A DNA stretch of 64,000 nucleotides from Acanthosepion esculentum (lineage: Eukaryota; Mollusca; Cephalopoda; Sepiida; Sepiidae). Position 1 is the first letter of the stretch, and every line of letters starts with the position of its first letter. A program made the position numbers and the translations under genes. The stretch lies in the NCBI GenBank assembly GCA_964036315.1, contig OZ038480.1:16512844-16576843 (forward strand), written 5' to 3'. Positions 19,870 through 32,750 of this stretch are shown here, piece by piece. Below the pieces are notes generated by a model. It was not told the origin of the DNA. It did not search any database and was given only the letters and a program-made list of their open reading frames with translations.

Positions 19870-20845
19870 AGTTTATTGAAATTTATCTTTATATAACTTG
19901 TATCTGGAAAAATCATTGTGATATAATTTATATTTATCTCCAAAATTGTTATTCACAAAAAAGGAATTATTCTTATACTATTCTAAAATATTTTTTGGCT
20001 TTAAATAACCGACAATGCCATAAAACACACAAGTCAATCAATCTTTGAATGTGCACCCAATTCAGTCTTATTAGTGAATAGGAATTCAATATACTTTTGA
20101 TATCAAAATATATCTGTTCTGCTTTTAATAATTTTATCCAACTTACAATGAGATTTTTGTTTTTGTTATTGATATTGCATTTTCCAAAGATCAGATTTCT
20201 TTAAACAGAAAAGAAGATGATACAATCCCTGTGCACTTCATTATAATATGAACATGTGCTTTCGCATTACTAAGCGTATGGTGACAGAACAAAGAAGAAA
20301 TGACAACAATTTAAATGTGAAAGTTAAATGTCTTAACATAAAGTACAATAAAAGAAAAATCAGAGTAGATGTCTTGTATTAAGAAAGAGGAGGAGGAGGA
20401 GATGTGGAGTTGCGAAAGTGTCTAGTGAGACACATGGAGGGAGAGGGATAATGAGTAGTGACTTACAAGGGTGACAGTGTTCGGCAAACTAGTAGAATCT
20501 GATATCTTTGGAGATGGAAGGTCACATTTTGACAAGCACATGAACTCAGAAGTCCAAGATGCCATCCAATTGCCGAATGTCCCTTTGATAGGCTTTTATG
20601 TCCTTTTTAAGGCTCAGATCGGCTCCAGTTTTCATTTTGTTTCTTTAGGTAAGAGTGGGTGCTATTGGGTGGAAATTCTGGATTGTAATGATTTTTTTTT
20701 CTTTGTGTACACAAAAATGAAAGGTGTGTGTGGAGCATTTTCAGCTGATGGATTTATAGTTGAGTTTTGGGCATTGGGAACGTTCACATCTTGCTAGTGG
20801 TGTAGTGGGAACCAAAAGAACATTTGATTTTGGAAAGAATGTAAC
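19870..20845 (+). other. Intronic sequence without recognised feature
   Basis: A+T-rich up to about 20370, then a less A+T-rich block (20370-20800) with an open frame at 20471-20797 that shows no family motif. It may be an unclassified repeat, but no second copy was found in the window. Confidence 0.5.
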
Positions 20846-20846
20846 A

Positions 20847-21160
20847 ATATCTGTCTATATTTCTGAGATGAGGTATTATGTACATTATTTACATTATTCG
20901 GACTATTGTCCTCATCTTTCTTGCCATATTTATTACAACGTTTCGGCCGTTGTACACTTCGGCCTTCTTCAGGTGGTTGGAATGTCAAACTGAACCCTTT
21001 ATTTCGCTCACTGGGGTAGACTGTTCTAGTTCCACGTGCCATGTTTAATGGATGTCAGTTATCAGTTATCTCCTGTTAATTTTCCCTCTGAAAGTTCTCC
21101 ACTGCCTTAACCAGGTATTGAACTCACAGTCACAATGCCTTTATCCACTGTGCCATGTGT
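20847..21160 (-). mobile_element. Single arm of the inverted-repeat element family
   Basis: On the - strand it carries CACCTGAAGAAGGCCGAAGT and GGCCGAAACGTTGTAATAAA, the hallmark shared with the elements at 8.4-10.4 and 54.0-54.5 kb. The outer end CATTATTTACATTATTCGGA is also shared. Only one arm is present here, followed by CAGGTATTGAACTCACAGTC, the inner segment of the other copies. Confidence 0.65.
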
Positions 21161-21572
21161 CCTTGAGGACATCTGTGTATGAATTTCTGGGTATTATAAA
21201 CCTAATGTCTTCATCAGCCATTTTTACCAGTGCTCATATTGCAAATTTTGCTGTTATCGATTCGGTTTTTACCAGAGCTCATATTGCAATTTTTGTTGTT
21301 ATTATCATGTTTCTCTGGCACTCCTTATTACTGGTTCCCATATTGTATTCATTTCTATGCTTGGTTGGCTCAGGAGATTTTTGTGGCCTAGCATATGTGC
21401 TGATTCCTTAAGTTTATGAATTTTCCAATGGTGTTCCTTGTCTATGAATGTAGCAACCTAAAATATAATTTTAATTTTTCATTTCTTCCTGTAACTATAA
21501 CAAAAAAAAATCAAAAACATTCTTTACCAAATTGTGATTTTTTTAATCAAACTTTTTTGATTTTTGTTGCAG

Positions 21573-21747
21573 CTTTGCACAAAGACATTTAAAAGACCCA
21601 GTAATCTAAAAGAACACATAACCAATGTGCATGAAAATGACTCTCAGAATCAGAAGAAGTTAAAGCGAACACCCCATGTATGTACAATATGCAACAAAGC
21701 TTTTCAAAAACCAAGTCAACTGGAACGACATATCCGCATTCACACTG
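21573..21747 (+). CDS. ZNF236: ZNF236-like protein, exon with two C2H2 fingers
   Basis: The acceptor is TTTTTGTTGCAG and the donor GTACGT. The exon completes the finger begun at 18772 (CHLC..HITNVH, KRPSNLKEH) and encodes a full second finger, CTIC..HIRIH with QKPSQLERH. Vertebrate ZNF236 has the same order, KRATHLKEH then AKPSQLERH. The exon ends after one base of the linker glycine (phase 1), completed by the exon at 22355. Confidence 0.93.
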
Positions 21748-22156
21748 GTACGTGATGCTTTTTTAAGCCATACTAAACAAAGCAATAATCTAAAAGTTAC
21801 TGGTTTAGCAGTGATTAACCCATGTTTTATACATACATATATAAGAACGTTTCTTTTAAAAAAATATATATATACCTAACCTGCTACTGCAGTTTCAACT
21901 TTCATATATTCAGTCTGGGCTGATTATTTTTATATTTCGTGTCACTTTATATTTTAATAAAAATGAAAATTAAATCAAACCAGCCTGAAGATCCCAAAAA
22001 GTGGAACTGTAGTAGCTGGTGAGATATTTATATCTTTTTAAGAAAAACATTCTTAGAATTGCTCTACAGTTTATGTATTGAGCACTTTTATAAATTGGCT
22101 AGAACTGGTCAATTTTGGAGTAGGTTTTACCCTTTAATTGATTGATTGTGAATGAA

Positions 22157-22157
22157 G

Positions 22158-22199
<42 letters not shown>
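22157..22199. repeat. (TA)n microsatellite
   Basis: About 21 TA units lie in the last intron, 155 bp before the terminal exon. Confidence 0.95.
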
Positions 22200-22202
<3 letters not shown>

Positions 22203-22354
22203 AAATTTCTTCAAAAGCCACTTTTTGTGTATTTTATTTAACAAAACTCTTAAACTAGACAATGTTAAAAGAGTGAATAAGTATGAAAAATGACTAAAAA
22301 TAAATTATGAGATGAGTTCTTTCTATAATTAATGAAATCTTGTTCAATTTTCAG

Positions 22355-22719
22355 GTGAGCGTCCATTTAAATGTCCCAAGTGTACAAAACGGTTTAACCA
22401 AAAGAATGCTCTTCAAATTCACCTGAAACAACACAGTGGGGAGAAGCCCTACAAATGCATCTACTGTGAGCTTGCATTTATTCAGAAAGGAAACCTGAAG
22501 ACACATATCAAAAGGGCCCATCATGTTGACATGGTCCAATCCATGAACTTGCCTCCTACCATTGTACCTTCAGTGACTCTTAGTACAGATACTGTCAGCA
22601 GTAACAACACTGCCGTAGTTACAACTGCTTCAACCACTGACCCTGCAGGTGGCAGCAGCCCAAAAGAAAGTGGTCTGGATTTTGCAGATTTCTTTTTGGG
22701 AAACTCACCGGGGGAATGA
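22355..22719 (+). CDS. ZNF236: ZNF236-like protein, terminal exon
   Basis: The acceptor is TGTTCAATTTTCAG. The exon starts by completing HTGERPF and encodes the last two fingers, CPKC..HLKQH (NQKNALQIH) and CIYC..HIKRAH (IQKGNLKTH). These match the final ZNF236 pair (NQKSALQVH, TQKSNMKLHMKRAH). About 60 Ser/Thr-rich residues follow, ending in a hydrophobic-acidic tail ([16 protein letters not shown]). The stop codon is TGA at 22717-22719. The window holds 11 fingers, while the full vertebrate protein has many more, so the 5' half of the gene is left of position 1. Confidence 0.94.
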
Positions 22720-23024
22720 AAATTTAAAATTGCATGTTGAGTTGAAACTGAGCCACACTTACTGGGTGGGAAGATTTCAGTTGCATTTCAAAGAGGAAAA
22801 ATGAATTAAAGCAGAAAAAAAATGTTTTGTTATTTATTGAATTTGGGAGAAAGAGTTGGGAGAATTGGATTTTAGACAAAATGTGAAATCAGCAAGAATA
22901 AGGATAAAGAATTTTAAGGAAATGGAAATTTCTTCTAAGGATTGTACATTGTTTTGATTCTAAAGGTAAAACAAAGTCCACAATTTAACAAGCAAGTTTC
23001 CAATCACCAAAAATGATTGCATGG

Positions 23025-23078
<54 letters not shown>

Positions 23079-23287
23079 GGAAACCTGTATTTGAGGCAGA
23101 ATGCACTGTTTTCTTTTTTTTTTTTGTAGAACATTGTTTATTTTGTCTACTGGGCTGCGCATTCGAGAAAACTTAGTAAAAAAAGTGTGTTCTCCAGCAG
23201 GATTCGAACCTATGTTCCCCCTTGTATCCACTAAAAAACATGTTTGAAGTAATAAAAATATGTTGGATTAAAAATTTTTTAAAATCC

Positions 23288-23345
<58 letters not shown>

Positions 23346-23617
23346 GAAAGAGATATTCTTATTTCTAAAAACATTTTATTTAGTTGTTATCTATTCTTGA
23401 GTAGGCATCATTGTTTTAAATAGTCAAATTATTACTGACCAGTCTAGAAATTGAAAGTCTTACATTTCTCTTTGATTACTAAAACTATGATATATAAAAC
23501 TTTTGATCTCTATTCTTGTGTACATTAATTTCACTGTTTTTAAAAAAATAAACTCTTCTCAAAACAATGTTTATAGTAATAAGAAATAATGTTGAATTAA
23601 AAAAGAGTTTATGCATT

Positions 23618-23677
<60 letters not shown>

Positions 23678-26600
23678 GTGAACTACATTTTAGATTTATT
23701 GTAGATATTTTAATATAAATGTTCTTCGGACATTGAGGATTGTTGTATTTACCATCATAATAAATGACTTCATGGGATTCCTTAGCTGACCAGCAAATAT
23801 AATGAAATTTTTTCATTAGTCCTCACTAAAAGCTAACATTCATAATTTTAATGTATGGAAGCCTAAAAAAAAGAAAAGAAAGTTGCATTTTTTTTTCAAA
23901 AGACTGAAAATGACAGATCTTTTTCAACAGTCCCCATTATTAAAATGAAAACCCTGGTTAAGTAGATTAACTAATGAAATAAACATATCAATTCCAACTG
24001 ATTATGAAAATTTGGCTCCAATGGTGACTAATGAAAAAGACTTAAAATGCTGTACACTCTAATTTTTTTTTATTTTAAACTTTTGGCAACATTATCTTTG
24101 CGAAAAGCCAAAAATATCTGATAATTTGATCAGAACAAAAATAAAAAAAAATATAAGAATGACGGTTAGGGAGTAAGGCTGAACTGTTTTGGTTCTCCAA
24201 GATGAATTGTTAAAATTTGACTCCAAACTAACACTATAAATTGTGTTTCTAGTTAGCGAGAAAAATATGCAACTAGTTCTTTATTTCCTTTCTAGGCTTC
24301 CATGCATTAAAATTATGATTGTTAGCTTTTTTGAAAAATTCCTGCTCTACATTCTCTTAAGCATGTGATAATAGAAGTGAATTAACTGGGAAGAAAACAC
24401 TGAACTAAAATTGGTTATAAAAGACATTTTGTTTTGTTTGATAAATATTTAGTTTAAAAATCGAGATAAAATTTGACTTTTAGTCTTAATGTGACAATTG
24501 TACACACCGATTTGCAATCACTCTCTCCTTTGTAACAGTTTCTTTTTTATATTTTTCTTTCCTGTTTTGATACTTTAACCTGCACAGAAATTGTTTTTTC
24601 TAGAACCTTTCTTGTAAATATTAGAGTGTATCAAAAGTATTTTTGTTTAGAGTATATCTCTAGAGTTCCTGTATGCTTTTTAAAAGCTTATGTAATGCTC
24701 TAAATATGGTATCTTTTGATGAACTTGGCTCTTCTAAAGTCTTCACATGGAGATGATTGCATTTAAAAGCATCATCATTGACAGCTGATGGTTGTCCATT
24801 TTTGGGCTTTATTTCAAGTTACCACCTTTACAATATTTAAACAAGATTTGTTAAGATATTGTTTCATTTTCTTCCATTGTTAGACTTCTATGAGCAGCAT
24901 CAGTGGAATTGAGCTCTATTTTAAATTAACTAACAATTGCCAGAACCTCACTACTTTTATCTGTCATTATAACAGCTAAAAACAAAATCTACTGCTGAAT
25001 AGTAGTGATAGTAGTAGTAGTAGTAATAATAATAATAATAATAATAGTAATAATAATAGCAACAACTAGGAATACCTGTGAACATTTCATGGTTTTGCTA
25101 CTTTAATTTTTTGATGAATTATAATTCTTAAGTTAATGATTGAAAACCTTCTGGCGAGTTCCATGACTGAAATACCCTTGGAAATTCCCATATCACATCG
25201 TGAAATATTTGAGTTTAACAAATTTGATAAAATATTTCAATAACAACCATAAATATGAATGCAGGTTAAAAAGAAGTCAGAGGGTACAAATGAAAAGTTT
25301 AAAAATTGACAAGGTTTTTGATTTCACTGAAGCAGATGTTAAACACATGAAAGAGTTATCTTCTCCTGTTTTTTCTCTCACTGAAATCAAAGTCTCTGAT
25401 ATGATTTACTGTCTTTCCTTTTGATCAAAAAGGTAGAGTCCATTCTTTATAAGGGAATGGCAGGGTGTAACATACATGCTAACTGCAGAACGAAGGAACA
25501 TGCAGAATTATAAGATGATGATGACAGTCATAGATAATCTTCATCTGTGTACATGAAATAGGATTTGGATTAAAGGTCTCTGTTAAAAAACAAAAATATT
25601 TTTCATACACTAATATATTCATTTTCTTGTATTTGTCTGGAGTGGAGAATTGTCAATTTGAATTGTTGTTAGTGGGAAATCAACATTGATCAAGTGACAA
25701 ATAATTTCATTCTTGGATGAGATTTTGTTGTTATTTGTACAAAAGTGTGACATTAGTTGCAAGCAAAACTGAAAAGACAGAAAGTCTTTCCTGTTTCAAT
25801 GACCTTGAGAATGCTAACTGACGGCTATCATTAGCACAATTTATAAACAATTTTTATCAAACAGGAAAAAGTGCTTCCTTCTGTGCTTCTTGATTGAAAT
25901 TTCCTACTTGTCTTTTTGTTTTAGTATCTAAGTAACTGTAACACTATAAAGCCGTGTTATAAACTAATAGTTAATAACTAAAGCAGCGATGCAAAATAGC
26001 ATAAAATTATTACTGCAGGAAACAGAACTGGTAACCTAAATTCAAATTATCACCAAGGCCAAGAGAAATGGTGGTTTCTCCCTGCCCTGTATTCATATTG
26101 TGACTAAAAATCTCATTGTTGATATGCCACAATGATTGACTGAGAATATAGAGTGGGAATCACTCTCCCATAACAACTAACCAGATAGTAATAACAGTAA
26201 AAAGTTGTTACATCTTTTGTCAACATTGACAAGGGCTAGTCACCTATTAGCAATATTTCAATTCTTAGAATTTATTGACTTAGTAGATTAACGAAATTAT
26301 TATTTCAGGTTAAATTGGTGAATGCTATTCTAAAGATAAGTTTTACCCTAAGATGTATTTAAAAGCAGCTGATGCCAACTTTGAATGCCAAATTTGTTGA
26401 GTCAAATACAGAAAGAATTTTGATTTAAATTAAAATCTGACAAAATGGTATTTTATGTGAATTCTCAGGTTAAACTTTGTATATACTTGATAGTATTTTT
26501 CAACAAAACAGTCATGATAATCCACAACTTGTTTTCAGATAAATAGGAGAAAGTATAAATTTGTTTGTTTCAATAAGATAGTGATATTGAAAGTTAACAT

Positions 26601-26690
26601 CAATTGTTTTAATAAGAGGTTGTTTAGATGTTAAGTTAACCACATGTGAATTATGCTAAATAATTGAAAGTTATTTTAAGAATAAAGTGG
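22720..26690 (+). other. ZNF236 3' flank, probable long 3' UTR
   Basis: No coding signal is recognised on either strand. TA microsatellites lie at 23029-23072, 23291-23343 and 23622-23675, and a tRNA-like SINE in reverse orientation at about 23100-23225. AATAAA-type signals are frequent (for example near 23547 and 23979), so the polyadenylation site cannot be chosen from sequence alone. Confidence 0.5.
23095..23228 (-). mobile_element. tRNA-derived SINE fragment
   Basis: On the - strand GGTTCGAATCCTGCTGGAGA is a good B-box-containing T-arm, followed by AACACACTTTTTTTACTAAG. It resembles the reverse-strand SINE at 49465-49570 (CAGATTCGAATCCTGCCAC, then AGAGAGCACATTTTTCTTTA). The A-box half is truncated by the adjacent TA run. 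Confidence 0.55.
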
Positions 26691-26843
<153 letters not shown>

Positions 26844-26844
26844 G

Positions 26845-27115
26845 ATGTTTGTTTTCATTTGGTTGTGCTAGCATGAAGTTACAGCCATTGTGACCAAGAG
26901 TTTGAGCATACTGGCTTTATTCAAACTGGTGATCACACTAGCTTATGTGCTCTCTATCTGAGAAACTGTAACTAAGGTCTGCTCAGCATAGTTGTAGTAT
27001 AAACCACAAATTGGCTCTGTGAGTTTTGCAGAAGCACAAATGTACCTGAGCAAGCATCTGCAACAAGGATTAACTAACCACCATAATGAGTGTATTTGAA
27101 ACCATCCCACAGCCA
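26845..27115 (+). mobile_element. SINE body, 5'-truncated (same family as 38095-38520)
   Basis: Shared blocks with 38281-38520 include TGCTAGCA, CTGTAACTAAGGTCTG, TCAGCATAGTTGTAGTATAA and GGATTA(G/A)C(C/T)A(G/A)CCA. This copy lacks the tRNA-like head and starts directly after a microsatellite. Confidence 0.65.
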
Positions 27116-28959
27116 TTGTATATGCGTGTGTATGTTTGTGTGTGTATATGTGTCTAACACAAATACCTACCTGCAAAAGATAATCTGTTAGAAGCTGTTT
27201 GAAGATTTGTAAAAATTTAAAGATTTAAGAAAGTAAAAAATTCTGTCCTTATCAGTTATCTGTTATTTTCCCATACCGCTTTGGCCATTTTATCACCTGA
27301 TAGTCTGTACTTCATTTCAAGACATTTTGGAATTTTATAACAGCAATTTGCCATTGCCTACAGTTGATAAACTCTTGGTTTCAATGTTAGGCACTTTTTA
27401 GCAAATCCCAGTTCCAAAGAATTTGCACACTTCCCATTTGATACTCTTTCACTGAATAATTAAAATTCATTTTTTTTTCTTTTATTTCTTTTAAATAACT
27501 GAGTTTAAATTGTTGACGCAACCAGTTACTTGTGTATCCAAGTTTTCTTTGGCCAAAAGAAAGATTTTGTTTTTAAAGTGGAGGTTCTTAATTTTTGGAA
27601 AGGGATACTGTCCGAATTGGTATAATTGTTGGAATTTCCCTCTTTCATTGTAGATGAGCCAATTAGTAGCAATTTATTTTTATACAAACTATGTTCATTC
27701 ATTTGTAGAGTTGATTTTATTTTCCACAATTTCCATTTCAAAATTAATCCAGGTTCTTCATATTAACATTTAATAATTATTGCTTTGAATTCACATTTAA
27801 TGTTGGTAATTATGAGCTCACTCATAAATGAAAACATGTCTACAACTTTGGTTTTATAAAAAAATGTTCATTTTCTTCTAATCCAAATATAGCAGGATTT
27901 TATTATTTATATAGGAACATTACACAATCAAAACTGATATTATCAGATATTAAGTTCAGACTCTACAGCATTGAAATTATGTTGCCAAAAAATGAATAAG
28001 TTGCTGTCTAAAAATAAGCACACCTAAGAAAAAAAGTTTATTTCATTTTATATAATAAATATATTTTAAACTATTATTGATTATCTTTTTCTAATAGGAC
28101 ATTTGATTATAAATAGAGTACACAATAATAAAAGTACTTTTATCATTCCATAATAATCAATGTACTTTTTTGTACCAAATAAGATGTTACCTGGAATAGT
28201 CATCTGGTAGGAAATTTTCAGCTGATAAAAATAAAAATGTTCTGCCAAGAATTTTTATATAAGTGTAATAAATTTACCAGTTTGGATAATAGTACCGGGA
28301 AATGTTTTGTAAAGTAATAAATGTGCTGTATCTAATAAGCATTGTGTCGGTGGGGTGTAGGATGTGTGAAATTCAAGGAGATAATTTAATCATGCCAGTA
28401 CTTTTATTTTGTACACACGAGTAATTGATGTTTGGTTCAGTTATGTTTTTGCATGAGAAAGAAATCTCTTACAAGTTGAAAGATCACATACTTCCGACAA
28501 GATAAATAATAGCTTCAAGAAAATATCTAGATGACGAAAGTTGAGCAAAAACAGTTGCAAAAAATTGTGTGAAATTGCAAGAAAAGTGGAAATTTTAGAG
28601 GTGTGTAGAATCAACCAATTCAACCATAAAAACTGACGTGAATGTCTGTGTGTTTTATCAGGACATTGGTTTATGAAAATGTGTGAAAATAGCTCTGGAT
28701 GTTTCTAATGGAGTCAAAGGCATTTATGCTGTAAATGTTTCTCTACTGTAACAATCAAATGTACCCTGAACAATACTAGTTTATATTACTAATGACTGTG
28801 TATGAAAACCTCTACTGAAATTAAGGCACAAAAGCCTATTTAAATTTTGCAGGGCAGGATTAGTTCAACATTTAGGGATGGCATACTATGGTCAGAATAA
28901 ACAATTTCACTATCTTTGGGTTTGATAGTATCCATTGAGTTTGGCACTGTTTTGGCAAG
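27116..28959. other. A+T-rich sequence, nothing recognised
   Basis: Neither strand shows a convincing coding or RNA feature. The open frames present are short and lack motifs. Confidence 0.5.
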
Positions 28960-29225
28960 GCATACAGAGAAAAGGGTTTGGTATTAAAAGTTAATATTGG
29001 TGGTGGAAAGATCAGGGTCTGAGATCGCATGAGTTCCAATGACATTGGTGGGCTGCATTTCATTGAAAAATTTATGAATAGTGAAGGTTGTTGCAGTATA
29101 TTAAAAGGTAACATGATGCCTTTGCTCAAATGCTTAGGAAGATCTGTGTTTCAGTATGACAATGATCTTAAACATTCCACTAAAAAAAAAAACAAGATGT
29201 TTTGAAGAAACAAAAGGTAAAAATA
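28960..29225 (+). pseudogene. Tc1-like transposase relic, C-terminal half
   Basis: Readable pieces in shifting frames are GGGKIRV, then GGLHFIEKFMNSEGC and FQYDNDLKHST. These correspond to the HGGGSIMVWG, LxxIEGxMN and FQxDNDPKHTS blocks of Tc1 transposases, the last containing the second catalytic Asp. Stops and indels exclude function. If this belongs to an independent insertion, the ZNF236 transcript may end before it. Confidence 0.6.
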
Positions 29226-31383
29226 CTCAGTTGGCCTAGCATGTTAAATAAAAAAACATAGTAACTGTTTGAGCAAATCTTGTGTAGTCAGTGTTAATAC
29301 AAGCAGTAACCGTAAATAAAAACATTTATAACAAATACTGATTTTAAATAAATCTTTTTTGTAGGTATATGTTCATTTTTGGATGGCAGTATATTTATGT
29401 CTGTAATTACAGGGTTTCAGTTTTGTAGTGTTTGGTCAAAAGTAATCCTTGATAATGTCAATCTTGATTGTGTAATGTTTGACTGGAGATAATAAAATTC
29501 TGCTATTTGATTTGGAAGAAAATTAACTTTCTATAAAAGCGTTAGAGCTATGGGTGATAATAAATTAAGAATAAAAGAAAACTAACAATAGAGAAGGTAA
29601 ACCTATTCATTTCACTCTGTTGTCTCTCGACTGCTTCTCTGAATCATATTTTTTCTTTTTGCTCTTTACAAAATCAGAGAGTAATGTCTGTTTATTTTCT
29701 ATCAATAGAATAAAAGAACATTTTTATTTAAATTTTAAATCCTTCAAATTAAATGAAGGTGAAACTTTCAATCCAGACTTCAGTGTCTTAAAGCAAAATG
29801 AAAAATAAATTTGCCCAATAATTTTAAGCCAACTGTGTTGATTTAAAATCCAAGACTTTTCTTTTGGAACAAATTGTTGCCTTTTATTGATATTTGTACC
29901 ATGTGGGTATTGTAGATTTTACAAGTTATGCCAAGAAAAAAAAATTGTTTAGTATATATAAATTTAAAAAAATTCTTACATTTTTTTGTTCAAATTTTGT
30001 TGTTAAAATATTAGGTATTTAAAAAAGATGTTGGTTTAAAACAAATGGACAAAAACAAGCCTTAGAATATAAGTAATTACTAAAAAAAATACTTTGATTT
30101 TTTTTTTACTTCCAATATTAACAGAAATGTCCTGTAAAGTGAAAAATAAACAGTTTCCAAGAGAAGAAAATCATGACATCTCCCTCCTCTTCCCTAACTT
30201 TGATTCCAAAGAAATTCCCCTGACTGTATTTGAAGAATATCTACAGACCGTGACCTGTGTATTTTGAACCCCTTTGTTTGTGGGATTTATTCACTGGCAG
30301 GTTTTCCACCAATGTCCTTAGACTGGTGCATCTGCTGTCTCAATCTAAATAGTTAAAACATTTGAGAAGAGAGAACCCCTTCCCTGTTCGCCTCTAAATA
30401 ACATTCCATCTGGATGAAAAGATTTTCTGATGGAGATTGTTGTTGTTATTGTTGTTGTTATTGTTGTTCAGTACTTGTATTAAAAAGAAAAGAAAAGAAA
30501 AAAAATTGAAAAAAAAGTCATCACAAATTCAAGCAAAATGAATTTTGTTTTTTTTTAATGTAAAAAAAATGCTGAAATCTTTTGAAATTTTGATAATTTA
30601 ATATATTTTTCTTTCCTTTTTTTCTTGTGAATAAAGAGAATGAATGTGCATGGGAGTGACTTAAAGCAATTATTTTTATCTTAAGATAAAAGAAACATTT
30701 GTGAAGTAAAAGGACTAATTTTCCCTTTTTTGATAAAAATGTTGCTCTGTAAAATAAAAATGAATTATAAATGAAAATAAAACAAGTTTCTTTGAAAAAT
30801 ATTTTTTGTTTCTTTCTGACTTGAATTTTTTTTTTTCAGATAAAAAATTCCATCTTTTTAACATCAGAATTTATTTGATTTGAAGCCATTTTTGTTTAAA
30901 AATACCAGCATTAATTTTTATAGTGGTATTTTTTGAGCTTAGTTAGGTGTGAGAACCTAGTGAGAATCCATTTATATAGTCTGCAAAACAAGCTGATTAA
31001 ATTCTATCAGACAGCATAAAGCTTAGCATAGTATAGCACAAGACTACATGAAAGGAGGAGAAGATTTTTGCCAATCAGTATTTCATTTTCTTTGACTTTT
31101 ATATTGGTTGGAATTATATAAATATTTCTGCTCTGAGGCAGAATAACTTTTCATAAGATTTTTTTTAAAAAAAAGAAAAAAATGCAACAGTAGTTATTTA
31201 AGCTACTGCTTAATTTAAAATTATAAATAATATGATTTATGCATAATGTTTAACATTTTATATGCAAATTTAAAATATGAGTCATATATTCACGACTCTT
31301 CGGCAGAATTGAGTCACTGTCAGTCACTGTGTATTTATCTAAATCTAAAAATAAACACGCTAAAATTCACCTTCATCCCTGAC
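29226..31383. other. A+T-rich sequence, nothing recognised
   Basis: Low-complexity A/T tracts and a (TTG)n-like stretch near 30440-30470 occur. No gene, SINE head or inverted repeat could be supported. Confidence 0.5.
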
Positions 31384-31510
31384 CGTGCAATGATGGCTTA
31401 GTGGGAGAAGTTCCGACTGACGCAAATTCAGTCAGGTTTCGATCCTAGCTAGAGGCAATCGGACGTCTAGCCACACTGATGAGCTGTGAAACAGCGAAAC
31501 AGTCTCTGTG
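31384..31510 (+). mobile_element. tRNA-derived SINE head
   Basis: GATGGCTTAGTGGGAGAAGT has the A-box pattern and CAGTCAGGTTTCGATCCTAG the B-box pattern, about 35 bases apart as in a tRNA gene. It runs into a TA microsatellite at 31519 without a clear tail. Confidence 0.55.
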
Positions 31511-31515
31511 GATGA

Positions 31516-31549
<34 letters not shown>

Positions 31550-31552
<3 letters not shown>

Positions 31553-31707
31553 TAAAAGTGAACATAGAAGTCAACACTTAGAGGCGACAATCTGTTTCAT
31601 GCTAGATGCAATCGTCAGGACACACGCTCTATCGCTGATATTAAGCACTTTATCCCATAAATATAGCACACTTTAAGACTATTTCTTCATATATATATGT
31701 ATATATA

Positions 31708-31740
<33 letters not shown>
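31550..31740. repeat. Single-arm copy of the 16.5-kb palindrome family plus TA/GT run
   Basis: AAAGTGAACATAGAAGTCAA, GAGGCGACAATCTGTTTCAT and ATCGTCAGG correspond to one arm of 16529-16664. ACACGCTCTATCGCTGATAT and CACTTTATCCCATAAATATA correspond to its right flank. On the - strand the hammerhead-like CTGACGA..GAAAC core is retained, but the stem I partner seen in the palindrome is lost. Confidence 0.7.
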
Positions 31741-31741
<1 letters not shown>

Positions 31742-31924
31742 AAAATGGATATTGTTGTAACCTAGGGAAGGTTGCTGAATAGAATAATCAAATGAAAGTT
31801 GGTAATGAATGATAATACTTAGGACACGAACAATGCATATAAGATTCGCCAGCGGCACGTAGAAAAAGTAGCCACTGCTAGAAGTGAGTCAAGTGAATTC
31901 CACAATGAATCTCTAACTGCAGGA

Positions 31925-32165
31925 TATCTACCAACTGCCCCACGCGGTTAGATGTGGCACAAGGCCAAATTTAATGTGGGGTATCCGAGCCTGTAGGCAC
32001 GGCCAAAAATTCTCTGTAGACCCAGTATAAACCGGGGTTGGGTAGCTGTTTCCTGAGACGAGACTGCCCTTCAACATAGCCTCGTCTGGGGATCCTCTCT
32101 GCTCGGAGGCAGAGAGTTTGACCAGCACAGCTGGAGACGAATCTCCAACTGTAGACCAACATACA
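31925..32165. repeat. G+C-richer repeat-like block
   Basis: This block (AATGTGGGGTATCCGAGCCT, GAGACGAGACTGCCCTTCAA, CTCGGAGGCAGAGAGTTTG) stands out in composition from its flanks and is bounded by AATCTCTAACTGCAG and AATCTCCAACTGTAG. It is probably a SINE body. No second copy is in the window. Confidence 0.4.
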
Positions 32166-32239
32166 GTATTTACTACTGTATTTATGTGAGTTGGGACATT
32201 ATCGTCCGTAGGTATGCTACAACAGATATATGTAACTGC

Positions 32240-32420
32240 AAAGAAAAACTAACACCATAATCAAGACGTTGGTCTTCCACACTACTTCAAACTAAAGGTT
32301 AGGAGAGAAACTTTCTTCAATTCTGAAAAGAGTGATAACAGCTCCTGGACTTGAGAAAAAGCAGTACTGGCTGCTCAATCAATGGAGGCCAAATGTTTCC
32401 TCATAAGGCCAAATGTTTCC
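32240..32420 (+). repeat. Dispersed repeat tail (family with 37770-38020 and 63340-63560)
   Basis: Shared blocks are ACTACTTCAAACTAAAGGTT, GGAGAGAAACTTTCTTCAAT, AGTGATAACAGCT and AGCAGTACTGGCTG. The segment GGCCAAATGTTTCC appears twice at its end, next to the gypsy LTR. Confidence 0.6.
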
Positions 32421-32435
32421 ATTATCATTATTAAG

Positions 32436-32646
32436 TGTTGTAGAGTTATTTCCTCAGTGGAAACTGTATTTGGACTAAATTCGTCCTAAATAGGTTCAAC
32501 GTACAAAAGCGTTAGGAACTTGTAATAATCAGTATTATGCAGAGTAATCGACTTGTACTTTTTGTATTCGACTCCTACTGACTCCTCCTATTTTTAATAT
32601 ATGGGAGAGTCTATTATCTATAGACTAGGTGTCTTTCACCATAACA
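32436..32646 (-). repeat. 3' LTR of the gypsy element
   Basis: It begins TGTTGTAGAGTTATTTCCTC and ends CACCATAACA in + orientation. It matches 37204-37422 except for a missing GGTCGCTGACTA and scattered changes. The adjacent purine tract places this as the 3' LTR of a - strand element. Confidence 0.92.
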
Positions 32647-32662
32647 CCCCCCTCCTAAAACT
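32647..32662 (-). other. Polypurine tract of the gypsy element
   Basis: On the - strand TTTTAGGAGGGGGG lies immediately upstream of the 3' LTR, where plus-strand DNA synthesis would be primed. Confidence 0.75.
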
Positions 32663-32750
32663 TTACTCCGTAGGAGTAAAACAGTTTACTTAATTTAATT
32701 TAATTTTATTTTTTTACAGAAAAGGAAAAAACAAAAAAACAAAAAAAAAT

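Noticed and set aside
20940..20972. Hammerhead ribozyme in the CTGAAGA..GAAAC hallmark of the inverted-repeat family
   Set aside because: CUGAAGA and GAAAC with a paired stem II are present, but stem I and stem III do not close in the copies read, so only a resemblance is claimed.
25200..25424. 74-codon open frame in the ZNF236 3' flank
   Set aside because: Short, A+T-driven composition and no motif.
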